Source: Thalassotalea marina
GTDB lineage: Bacteria > Pseudomonadota > Gammaproteobacteria > Enterobacterales > Alteromonadaceae
Assembly: GCF_014656435.1 (NCBI RefSeq)
Contig: NZ_BNCK01000002.1
Location: forward strand, 179,475 to 243,474
Direction of reading: 5' to 3'
DNA: 64,000 bases
Shown: in pieces, positions 1 to 6,910 of the stretch
How the letters are laid out: each line of letters starts with the position of its first letter
How positions within the stretch are numbered: position 1 is the first letter of the stretch
Notes under the pieces: model-generated
The model's input: the letters and a program-made list of their open reading frames with translations, nothing else
Told to the model about the DNA's origin: nothing
The model's database searches: none
Position numbers and translations under genes: made by a program

Positions 1-76
1 TAAGTTCAAAAAAAAGATAAAAAAAAGCACGTTGATTAAAACGCGCTGTAACTATTCAGTTCAAGGGAAACACAAT

Positions 77-112
77 ATGAAAGTCTTACCTTTTAAGAGC
101 CTGCAAATTTAA
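77..112 (+). CDS. Possible 11-residue peptide ORF, repeat unit 1
   Basis: Reads MKVLPFKSLQI then TAA. An AAGGGA purine stretch lies about ten bases upstream and could be a weak ribosome-binding site. The same peptide is encoded at 190-225 and 303-338 in the next two units. Expression is unproven. The ORF could be a passenger of the DNA repeat, since units 1 to 3 are too similar to show codon-level selection. Confidence 0.35.
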   Translation: MKVLPFKSLQI

Positions 113-189
113 TTAAGTTCAAAAAAAAGATAAAAAAAAGCACGTTGATTAAAACGCGCTGTAACTATTCAGTTCAAGGGAAACACAAT

Positions 190-225
190 ATGAAAGTCTT
201 ACCTTTTAAGAGCCTGCAAATTTAA
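190..225 (+). CDS. Possible 11-residue peptide ORF, repeat unit 2
   Basis: Identical peptide to unit 1, with the same upstream AAGGGA. Listed separately so that the array can be tested copy by copy. Confidence 0.35.
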   Translation: MKVLPFKSLQI

Positions 226-302
226 TTAAGTTCAAAAAAAAAGATAAAAAAAGCGCGTTGATTAAAACGCGCTGTAACTATTCAGTTCAAGGGAAACACA
301 AT

Positions 303-338
303 ATGAAAGTCTTACCTTTTAAGAGCCTGCAAATTTAA
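303..338 (+). CDS. Possible 11-residue peptide ORF, repeat unit 3
   Basis: Identical peptide to units 1 and 2. In this unit both hairpin arms are perfect (GCGCGTT/AACGCGC). Confidence 0.35.
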   Translation: MKVLPFKSLQI

Positions 339-416
339 TTAAGTTCAAAAAAAAAGATAAAAAAAAGCGCGTTGATTAAAACGCGCTGTAACTATTCAGT
401 TCAAGGGAAACACAAT

Positions 417-452
417 ATGAAAATCTTACCTTATAAGAGCCGGTTAATTTAA
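417..452 (+). CDS. Possible diverged 11-residue peptide ORF, repeat unit 4
   Basis: Reads MKILPYKSRLI then TAA. Compared with units 1 to 3 it has V3I and F6Y (conservative) and QI changed to RLI-type residues near the end. Length and stop position are retained. This is the only unit diverged enough to hint at constraint on the peptide, and one copy is not enough to decide. Confidence 0.35.
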   Translation: MKILPYKSRLI

Positions 453-529
453 TTAAGTTCAAAAAAAAGATAAAAAAAAGCACGTTGATTAAAACGCGCT
501 GTAACTATTCAATTCAAGGGAAACACAAT

Positions 530-634
530 ATGAAAGTCATGTTTGTAAGAGCTTGTAAACCATGTAAAGTTCAAATTAATTTACTTTTTTTTATTTGTGA
601 ACCGATATTCAAATCTGGCATTATGAGTTATTGA
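530..634 (+). CDS. Possible 34-codon ORF from the decayed last repeat
   Basis: Unit 5 keeps the upstream AAGGGA and the ATGAAAGTC start. It then diverges and reads on to a TGA at 632-634, past the normal repeat stop. The product would begin MKVMFVRACKPCKV and contains a CxxC. It ends just upstream of the lipoprotein gene. Probably a by-product of repeat decay. Confidence 0.2.
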   Translation: MKVMFVRACKPCKVQINLLFFICEPIFKSGIMSY

Positions 635-655
635 TCGGTTTTGATGTATTTTCGG

Positions 656-1276
656 ATGAAATTTTTGATTAAAGTTTCAATAGTTATAGTTACAGCTATA
701 CTCGTGACTAGTTGTGCTACCCCCCCACCTAAAAACCCAGAAAACCTGTGTGAAATTTTTCGAGAGCATAGAGATTGGTATTTTGCTGCTAAAGAGGCAA
801 GAGATAAATGGGGAACTCCAATACATGTTCCTATGAGTATGATGTATCAAGAGAGCTCGTTTAAGGAAGACGCTTTGCCACCTAGAGACTATTTATTGGG
901 TTTTATTCCTTGGGGGAGAGTCAGTACCGCTTATGGCTATTCACAAGCAAAGACAATGACGTGGGAAGACTATATTAAAGAAACAGGTAACTCAGGAGCC
1001 GACAGAGACGACTTTGATGATGCCATAGATTTTATGGCATGGTTTATTTATAAAACAAATAAAGTAAACAGAGTATCTAAATGGGACGCTTATAATCAGT
1101 ACCTTAACTATCACGAAGGTTGGGGAGGCTTTAAGCGCAAGAGTTATAAAAAGAAACGCTGGTTAGTTAAGGTAGCTAGAAAAGTCGACAATAGAGCTAA
1201 ACGATACTCTAGCCAACTTAAAGCGTGTGAGGCTGACCTTAATAAGAGCTGGTTGTGGCGTTTATTCTTTGGTTAA
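656..1276 (+). CDS. Lysozyme-like (SLT-type) lipoprotein
   Basis: A 206-residue protein if started at ATG 656. In-frame TTG 641 and ATG 644 lie upstream, but starting at 656 gives a clean lipoprotein signal, MKFLIKVS... with lipobox VTSC and cysteine at about residue 20. The mature part resembles the transglycosylase SLT/lysozyme-like lipoproteins of Vibrio and Shewanella. It has MYQESSF with the presumed catalytic Glu, then the family signatures GFIPWGR, AYGYSQAK, GADRDDF and NYHEGWGG. The likely role is a membrane-anchored muramidase or lytic transglycosylase acting on periplasmic peptidoglycan. No substrate can be assigned. Single gene with its own terminator downstream. Confidence 0.8.
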   Translation: MKFLIKVSIVIVTAILVTSCATPPPKNPENLCEIFREHRDWYFAAKEARDKWGTPIHVPMSMMYQESSFKEDALPPRDYLLGFIPWGRVSTAYGYSQAKTMTWEDYIKETGNSGADRDDFDDAIDFMAWFIYKTNKVNRVSKWDAYNQYLNYHEGWGGFKRKSYKKKRWLVKVARKVDNRAKRYSSQLKACEADLNKSWLWRLFFG

Positions 1277-1433
1277 AAAATTAAGATCCTACGGACAAAA
1301 ACTAAAGATCAATCGGCTAGATCAAATGCAGTAATGTGAAGATCGCTTGAAGGATCATGCGCTTGGTTCTAGCTTAAAAATGTAACAAAATTCACTATCA
1401 CAATCTTGGATAACTTTTAGTCGGATAGTAATG

Positions 1434-1469
1434 AAAGCGCTAAATTTGCATAATTTTAGCGCTTTTTTT
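1434..1469 (+). terminator. Intrinsic terminator after the SLT lipoprotein gene
   Basis: AAAGCGCTAAA arm, short loop, then TTTTAGCGC arm followed by a run of T. It is also fairly symmetric in the other direction. Confidence 0.75.
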
Positions 1470-1824
1470 GACGCTTAAATTCTCTATAAATGACGCGGAT
1501 GTAAGCGGTTTGATTAGTGTTTAATCAACGTAGTTTTTCGTATGAAAACTTACCTTATAAACAGGTAGGATATTGTGGTAATTGTGAATATGTTTTTAGC
1601 ATTAACCTTGCCAAAACTACCGTTTTTATTGAAATCTTTAGCTAAGCCTTGCTGGCATTGAGCTTTAAAAAAGTGAAAAAAAAACTTCATATTTTTGATA
1701 AAAATTTATTGCAAAATTAGAAGCCGTTGTTTCTCAGGCGTTGCCTTTGTTATCCACAGAAATTGTGGAAACATTGATATTGAAAATTACCTTGTGGATA
1801 AGTTTGTGTGTAATCGTGTAACGA
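1470..1824. other. Gene-free stretch with clustered DnaA-box-like nonamers
   Basis: I see no credible gene. A perfect DnaA-box sequence TTATCCACA is at 1750-1758 and its exact inverse at 1793-1801. A third, one-mismatch copy (CTATCCACA, 1832-1840) falls in the 3' end of the cNMP-binding gene. No dnaA, dnaN, mnmG or AT-rich unwinding region is near, so this is not put forward as oriC. Confidence 0.45.
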
Positions 1825-2286
1825 TTATCGACTATCCACACTAAGATATTTGGCATTCATGTCGGCAATTCGGTTTGCCATGCCTTCGATGATCTGATCC
1901 TTGATCTTTTCTCTAATGCTTGAAGGAAATCTTAAAAGAGATTCTTGGTCAAGACGAATTAATACCATAGGGGTTTCAGCAACAACACTGGCTGAACGGG
2001 GATTATTATTGATAAAAGCACCTTCGCCAATAAAATAGCCTGGCTTGAGCACTCCAACTGGAGGAAGGTTCTTTTGGGCGACAACAGATGCTTCACCAGC
2101 CAATATGATATAAAAGCTGGTTTCACGCTCTCCTTTACGAATGATATATCGACCAGCAGGGCACTTTAAAAACTGAATGGCACTCGCTAAAAATGAAGCC
2201 CTTTCACTAGGTGAAAACTTTTTAAAGAAAGGAACGCGATTTAAAATTTCTAGTAATTTTAAATCATTGACTTCAATTGGCTTCAT
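1825..2286 (-). CDS. Cyclic nucleotide-binding domain protein
   Basis: A 153-residue protein made almost wholly of a cNMP-binding fold (about residues 15-130). It shows the beta-roll pattern with GRYIIRKGE, FYIILAGEASVV and GYFIGEGAFINNNPRSASVVAE, the last being the phosphate-binding cassette (GE...PRSA). There is no DNA-binding helix-turn-helix or kinase domain, so it is probably a small sensor or adaptor rather than a CRP-type regulator. It lies 17 bp downstream of corB on the same strand and is probably co-transcribed, which hints at a link to membrane transport but proves none. Ligand unknown. Confidence 0.8.
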   Translation of the reverse strand: MKPIEVNDLKLLEILNRVPFFKKFSPSERASFLASAIQFLKCPAGRYIIRKGERETSFYIILAGEASVVAQKNLPPVGVLKPGYFIGEGAFINNNPRSASVVAETPMVLIRLDQESLLRFPSSIREKIKDQIIEGMANRIADMNAKYLSVDSR

Positions 2287-2303
2287 CTTAGCTTAAACCA
2301 AGT

Positions 2304-3590
2304 TTATTCGTTTAGTTCGTTCAACGCTGAATAGAACTCAGGCATGATTCTTACTGTTTTAATCATGTTGTCAGTAACTTCAACGATCTCTAGCGGATAA
2401 CCAGCTATACGTACGCTCAAATTAGCTTCTGGTATATCTTCAAGATGCTCCAAAATTAAACCGTTTAGGGTTTTAGGTCCATCGGTAGGAAAATGCCAAT
2501 CCATTTCTTTATTAATGTCACGTACGGTTGCACCGCCATCAACCAAATAACTGCCGTCTGGTTGTTTGTGTACTTCTTCCGAAGGGGCGGGTGTTTGGGT
2601 CGTCGTAAAGTCACCAACGATTTCTTCTAAGATATCTTCAAGTGTAACTAATCCTTGGATATCACCATATTCATCGACCACTAAACCTAGTCGCTCTTTT
2701 GCGTGTTGAAACTTTAATAGTTGAACGTTTAGCGTGGTGCCCTCGGGGATAAAATACAACTCTCTAACTGCTCTTAATAACGTCGCTTTAGTAAATTGAT
2801 TTTTAGATAACAACTTTAGCGCATCTCGCATATGTACATAGCCAACAACATCGTCAATATTGTCTCTATATAATAAAACTCGAGTATGTGTAGATTGGGT
2901 GAGTTGTTTCTGGATTTTCTTCCAATCATTGTTGATATCAATGCCCACTAATTCATTGCGCGGGATCATAATATCTTCAACAGTGACATTTTCTAGATCT
3001 AAGATACTCACTAGCATATCTTGATCTCTTTCTGGTAATAAGGCGCTCGACTCGTTAACTACTGTGCGTAGTTCTTCTGAGCTTAAACTGTGCTGCTCTA
3101 ATTCTGCCTGAGTAACACCTAAAAGTGATAACAAACCGTTTGTTATCCAGTTCACGGCCTTAACAAAGGGATAAAAAAGCTTAAGTAAAATTGTTAATAA
3201 AATAGAACTTGGAAATGCAACTTTTTCAGGACTTAATGCTGCTAGAGTTTTAGGGGTAACTTCAGCAAAAATGAGAATAATAAGTGTAAGTAATAAACCA
3301 GCGTAGAAAATACCTGCATCGCCCCAAATACGTTCGGCAATAACACCTGCTATTAATGAAGCAAAAATATTCACTAAATTATTGCCGATTAATATCAAAC
3401 CGATAAGTTGATCTGGACGTGACAATAGTTTGCCAACGCGAATGGCACCTGGGTGCTTCTCTTTTTCTAAATGTTTTAATTTATATCGGTTTAACGACAT
3501 CATGCCTGTTTCTGAACCAGAGAAATAGGCAGAAATTAAAATGAGTACTGCTAAAATTATAAGCAACACACTAGTTGATATGGTGTCCAA
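2304..3590 (-). CDS. corB: CorB/CorC-family (CNNM) transporter
   Basis: 428 residues. The N-terminal DUF21/CNNM membrane domain spans about residues 1-190 with several hydrophobic helices. A CBS pair follows at about 205-330, then a C-terminal CorC_HlyC domain at about 345-425 (DGSYLVDGGATVRDIN, TDGPKTLNGLILEHL). Members are implicated in Mg/Co efflux. The order corB-ypjD next to ffh on the opposite strand matches yfjD-ypjD-ffh of E. coli, which supports orthology. The family has many paralogues, so the symbol rests on context. Confidence 0.85.
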   Translation of the reverse strand: MDTISTSVLLIILAVLILISAYFSGSETGMMSLNRYKLKHLEKEKHPGAIRVGKLLSRPDQLIGLILIGNNLVNIFASLIAGVIAERIWGDAGIFYAGLLLTLIILIFAEVTPKTLAALSPEKVAFPSSILLTILLKLFYPFVKAVNWITNGLLSLLGVTQAELEQHSLSSEELRTVVNESSALLPERDQDMLVSILDLENVTVEDIMIPRNELVGIDINNDWKKIQKQLTQSTHTRVLLYRDNIDDVVGYVHMRDALKLLSKNQFTKATLLRAVRELYFIPEGTTLNVQLLKFQHAKERLGLVVDEYGDIQGLVTLEDILEEIVGDFTTTQTPAPSEEVHKQPDGSYLVDGGATVRDINKEMDWHFPTDGPKTLNGLILEHLEDIPEANLSVRIAGYPLEIVEVTDNMIKTVRIMPEFYSALNELNE

Positions 3591-3657
3591 TCAAGGGTCC
3601 TTTGTTGACTAAAAAATAAGCTTAATTTATAGCTTGTTTGTAGTTATACCTTAAAAC

Positions 3658-4458
3658 TTACGATAACAAAAATTCTTTAACAAAACGGCTGCCGAAATAA
3701 GACAGTGTTAAAACAACTGATGCCGATATTGTTAGTATTAACACTTTATGGCCTCGCCAACCTTGCTTAAAATGTCCCCACAGTGTTACGGCATATATAG
3801 TCAGCGCAACAAGCGACAAGATGGTTTTGTGGGCATTGCTATGACTAATAAAGTTTTCTAAAAAGATAAAACCTATCAATTGACTCAAAAATAAGCAAAA
3901 AGTACCGACCGCCAAAATGGCAAACAGCTGCCCTTCGACCTGCATCAGTGGAGGAAGGTGACTTACAGCAAGTAAATTTTTATTCTTTAATTTCATATTG
4001 ATGTAGGCAACTTGAAAGGCATACAACATAGCGATTATCAAAATACAATAGGCGATTAAAGCCACAATAATATGACTAGCAATGGCAAAATCATGTGCAA
4101 TTAGCGGCATTTGACTGTCGTGAGGAATAACAGCGGATGCAAGTTGCCAAATAGCAGCAAACCCATAAGCAACCGGAAGTAACAGGTTTACTTTGTATTT
4201 AAGCGCCATCGCTGTGATTGTTAAAGTAATAACTAAACTGACCAAGGAAATAACATTGGGAAGTGCAAAGTTTATGTTTTGATCGGAGAAAAGAAACTGA
4301 CTGGTTGCTAAAGTGTGACTAATAATTCCAATGCTACCAAAAATCAGTACATATAGAATATTTGGGCCTTTAGGGTGAAATAAACGTGAGATTATAATCA
4401 GTGTCGCAATAGCATAACTACCAGATGCCAATAAGCTAACGATAGATGAAAATTCCAA
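3658..4458 (-). CDS. ypjD: YpjD/CcsA-like inner-membrane protein
   Basis: 266 residues with about eight predicted membrane helices and the cytochrome c assembly (CcsA-like) signature, including conserved histidines in the ASHIIVALIAYCILIIAMLYAF region. In E. coli the orthologue lies between ffh and yfjD. The exact biochemical role of YpjD is not settled, and haem handling is inferred only from the family. It is transcribed divergently from ffh, with about 300 bp between their starts. Confidence 0.85.
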   Translation of the reverse strand: MEFSSIVSLLASGSYAIATLIIISRLFHPKGPNILYVLIFGSIGIISHTLATSQFLFSDQNINFALPNVISLVSLVITLTITAMALKYKVNLLLPVAYGFAAIWQLASAVIPHDSQMPLIAHDFAIASHIIVALIAYCILIIAMLYAFQVAYINMKLKNKNLLAVSHLPPLMQVEGQLFAILAVGTFCLFLSQLIGFIFLENFISHSNAHKTILSLVALTIYAVTLWGHFKQGWRGHKVLILTISASVVLTLSYFGSRFVKEFLLS

Positions 4459-4689
4459 CAGTGTATTCCTTTATAAATAGTGCAATGTAAAGTGTAACGT
4501 GAAAATGGCTTACAACTTATTAGCGCAATGTAACTAAAAATGTATTGGGCATAAGGTTAAAGAGTTGCCCTTTATTCCCTTGAAATAAGAGGGAAGTTTA
4601 ACCGTTTTGCTAGCTTATCACAAAAAAAGACTTTTCCGATCATAACAACACGGAATATTGAAAAATATCAACTTGCCCTTATTTTATAC

Positions 4690-4717
4690 TTTCGCTTATT
4701 TGCCTCACGCGTATAAT
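4690..4717 (+). promoter_or_regulatory. Candidate ffh promoter
   Basis: A perfect TATAAT lies at 4712-4717, 43 bp before the ffh start. The -35 region is weak (TTTCGC at 4690-4695, 16-bp spacing). The rest of the 302-bp ypjD-ffh divergent gap shows no other clear element. Confidence 0.45.
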
Positions 4718-4760
4718 GGGGCGTTATTTTTCTTTTAGCTGCAATTGGTTCGGATAATAC

Positions 4761-6143
4761 ATGTTTGAGAATTTATCAGATCGTTTAACCAAAACCCTGA
4801 AAAACATTAGTGGACGTGGTCGACTTACAGAAGACAATATCAAAGATACTTTGCGTGAAGTACGCATGGCTTTATTAGAAGCCGACGTAGCTTTACCTGT
4901 TGTTAGAGACTTTATCGCTAAAGTTAAAGAAAGTGCAGTTGGACAAGATGTTTCAAAAAGTTTAACGCCAGGACAAGTATTCGTAAAAATCGTCCAAAAA
5001 GAGCTGGAAACAGCCATGGGCGAAGTTAACGAATCACTTAACTTAAAAACTGCGCCGCCTGCTGTTGTATTAATGGCTGGTTTACAAGGTGCAGGTAAAA
5101 CCACGTCAGTAGCCAAGCTTTCGAAATATTTAAAAGAAAGAGAAAAGAAAAAAGTACTCGTAGTCAGTGCCGATGTATATCGTCCAGCCGCTATCAAACA
5201 GCTTGAAACTTTGGCAGCGGATGTTGGCGTAGAGTTTTTCCCAAGTGATATCGCACAAAAGCCTATTGATATTGCCAATGCTGCAATTGATCACGCCAGA
5301 AAGCATTATTTTGACGTTTTAATCGTTGATACTGCAGGTCGTTTGCATGTTGATAGTGACATGATGGACGAAATCAAAGCGTTACATGCAGCGATTGAAC
5401 CAATTGAAACCCTATTTACTGTTGATGCCATGACAGGTCAAGATGCCGCTAATACGGCAAAAGCATTTAATGATGCCTTACCGTTGACCGGTGTTATTTT
5501 GACAAAAACAGACGGTGATGCCCGTGGTGGTGCAGCATTATCAATTCGCCATATTACCGGTAAACCTATTAAGTTTATGGGTGTTGGTGAAAAAATCGAA
5601 GCACTTGAACCATTTCACCCAGATCGAATTGCATCACGAATTTTAGGCATGGGCGATGTCTTGTCGCTTATTGAAGAAGTTGAACAAAAAGTCGATCGTG
5701 CTAAAGCTGAAAAACTGGCGAAAAAAGTGAAAGCTGGCAAGGGCTTTGATTTGGAAGATTTCAGAGAACAACTTGTTCAAATGAAAAATATGGGCGGCAT
5801 GATGGGTCTTATGGACAAGTTACCGGGTATGGGCAACATGTCTGATCAAATCAAAGATCAAATGGATGATAAAATCACTGTGCGTATGGAAGCGATGATT
5901 AACTCAATGACACCAGCTGAGCGTGCTCGTCCTGAAATAATTAAAGGTTCTCGTAAACGTCGAATCGCAGCCGGTTCTGGCACACAAATTCAAGATGTAA
6001 ACAAATTACTTAAACAGTTTACGCAAATGCAGAAAATGATGAAAAAAATGTCAGGTAAAGGTGGCATGCAGAAAATGATGCGTTCAATGAAAGGTATGAT
6101 GCCTCCAGGTGGTATGGGCGGATTTGGCGGTTTTGGTCGCTAA
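4761..6143 (+). CDS. ffh: Signal recognition particle GTPase Ffh
   Basis: 460 residues, normal for Ffh. N domain about 1-90. G domain with P-loop GLQGAGKTT at 107-115, DTAGR at 190-194 and TKTDG at 248-252. Met-rich M domain from about 300, ending in a Met/Gly-rich tail. With 4.5S RNA it binds signal sequences of nascent inner-membrane proteins and docks with FtsY. The 4.5S RNA gene is not in this window. A strong terminator follows, so it is probably transcribed alone. Confidence 0.98.
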   Translation: MFENLSDRLTKTLKNISGRGRLTEDNIKDTLREVRMALLEADVALPVVRDFIAKVKESAVGQDVSKSLTPGQVFVKIVQKELETAMGEVNESLNLKTAPPAVVLMAGLQGAGKTTSVAKLSKYLKEREKKKVLVVSADVYRPAAIKQLETLAADVGVEFFPSDIAQKPIDIANAAIDHARKHYFDVLIVDTAGRLHVDSDMMDEIKALHAAIEPIETLFTVDAMTGQDAANTAKAFNDALPLTGVILTKTDGDARGGAALSIRHITGKPIKFMGVGEKIEALEPFHPDRIASRILGMGDVLSLIEEVEQKVDRAKAEKLAKKVKAGKGFDLEDFREQLVQMKNMGGMMGLMDKLPGMGNMSDQIKDQMDDKITVRMEAMINSMTPAERARPEIIKGSRKRRIAAGSGTQIQDVNKLLKQFTQMQKMMKKMSGKGGMQKMMRSMKGMMPPGGMGGFGGFGR

Positions 6144-6161
6144 GGTGAATGTGGATATTCT

Positions 6162-6187
6162 AAAAAGCTGCTTCGGCAGCTTTTTTT
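6162..6187 (+). terminator. Intrinsic terminator of ffh
   Basis: AAAAAGCTGC-TTCG-GCAGC followed by seven T. A UUCG tetraloop caps a GC-rich stem 19 bp after the ffh stop. Confidence 0.92.
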
Positions 6188-6245
6188 GTCGATAAAATTC
6201 AGTTAATTTAAATAAAATCCTAAATCAAACCATCAAGGACGTCAT

Positions 6246-6683
6246 TTGAAACCGCTCTATATTTTCGCCAGTGCGCTATTATTTTTTGTTTTTAACAATA
6301 GTGCGTACGCTCAAAACGACAAACAACTAATTACCAAGCAACTTGAACAGTTTCTTGCTCAAAATAGCAGTAAAGCGATACATGATACTTTTTGGGCTAA
6401 CGACCTAATCTATACCAGCTCTAGTGGTAAACGTTTTGGGAAACAAACCATTATGAATGGCTTTAAACAAGCCGAAAATCAACAAGAAACGGAAAACTCC
6501 ACCAAGTATAGCGCCGAAAGCATTGATATTCGCCTATATCAAGAGACTGCTGTATTAGCCTTCACCTTAGTGGCTGATAATACAGGACAGATCACTCGTT
6601 ACTTTAATACTGGGACCTTTGTTAAAAGAAATGGCCAATGGCAAGCTGTTGCATGGCAGGCCACGATAACTGCCACAGAATGA
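6246..6683 (+). CDS. Secreted NTF2-like (DUF4440/SnoaL) protein
   Basis: 145 residues with a TTG start, supported by AAGGA at 6235-6239 and by a signal peptide that begins right there and ends AYA before QND. The mature part is one NTF2-like domain (KQLEQFLAQNSSKAIHDTFWANDLIY...SGKRFGK, then ...TGTFVKRNGQWQAVAWQAT). Such proteins are often cofactor-free binding proteins or small hydrolases/isomerases, and no reaction can be assigned. It stands alone between ffh and the giant surface protein. Confidence 0.75.
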   Translation: MKPLYIFASALLFFVFNNSAYAQNDKQLITKQLEQFLAQNSSKAIHDTFWANDLIYTSSSGKRFGKQTIMNGFKQAENQQETENSTKYSAESIDIRLYQETAVLAFTLVADNTGQITRYFNTGTFVKRNGQWQAVAWQATITATE

Positions 6684-6910
6684 TAATAATGGGTTATAGC
6701 ACTTAAGATTTTTTTAAACGTTAGTGCTGAACCTAAATCTTGAATAACCCTCCATTCGTACTGGTAATTCAGCAACTGTCATTACCCTGTAAAAATAATC
6801 CAATAAATATAAGTTAATGATAAAAATATATGTTTTTATCATTGGCTGCTAATATGAATTAGAAGTGCCAATAAGAGCATCTTGTTTTATATAAAACGTT
6901 GGGAACAGGA

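Larger units (their letters stand above)
1..566. repeat. Tandem array of five 113/114-bp units
   Basis: Units start at 1, 114, 227, 340 and 454 and abut with no spacer. The first base of the window is already a unit start, so the array probably continues upstream. Each unit has an A-rich tract, an inverted repeat with GCGCGTT/AACGCGC arms, the sequence AAGGGAAACACAAT, and an 11-codon ORF beginning ATGAAAGTC and ending TAA. Units 1 to 3 are nearly identical, unit 4 has drifted, and unit 5 is intact up to its ATG and then decays towards about 590. Read on the minus strand, the hairpin is followed by a T-rich tract, as in an intrinsic terminator. I do not recognise the family. Confidence 0.95.

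Noticed and set aside
1-566. CRISPR array
   Set aside because: Units of 113/114 bp abut directly with no unique spacers, and no cas genes are present.
1-566. Integron attC (VCR-like) sites
   Set aside because: The unit length is similar, but there are no cassettes between units, no integrase in the window, and the paired GTTRRRY/RYYYAAC core sites are not evident.
1741-1845. Chromosomal origin oriC
   Set aside because: DnaA-box-like sequences alone. No neighbouring dnaA, dnaN or mnmG and no clear AT-rich 13-mer region; the surrounding genes are the corB-ypjD-ffh block.
4724-5278. 184-codon minus-strand ORF over the 5' end of ffh
   Set aside because: Lies opposite the highly conserved Ffh coding sequence; its product is Ser/Thr-rich with no recognisable domain.
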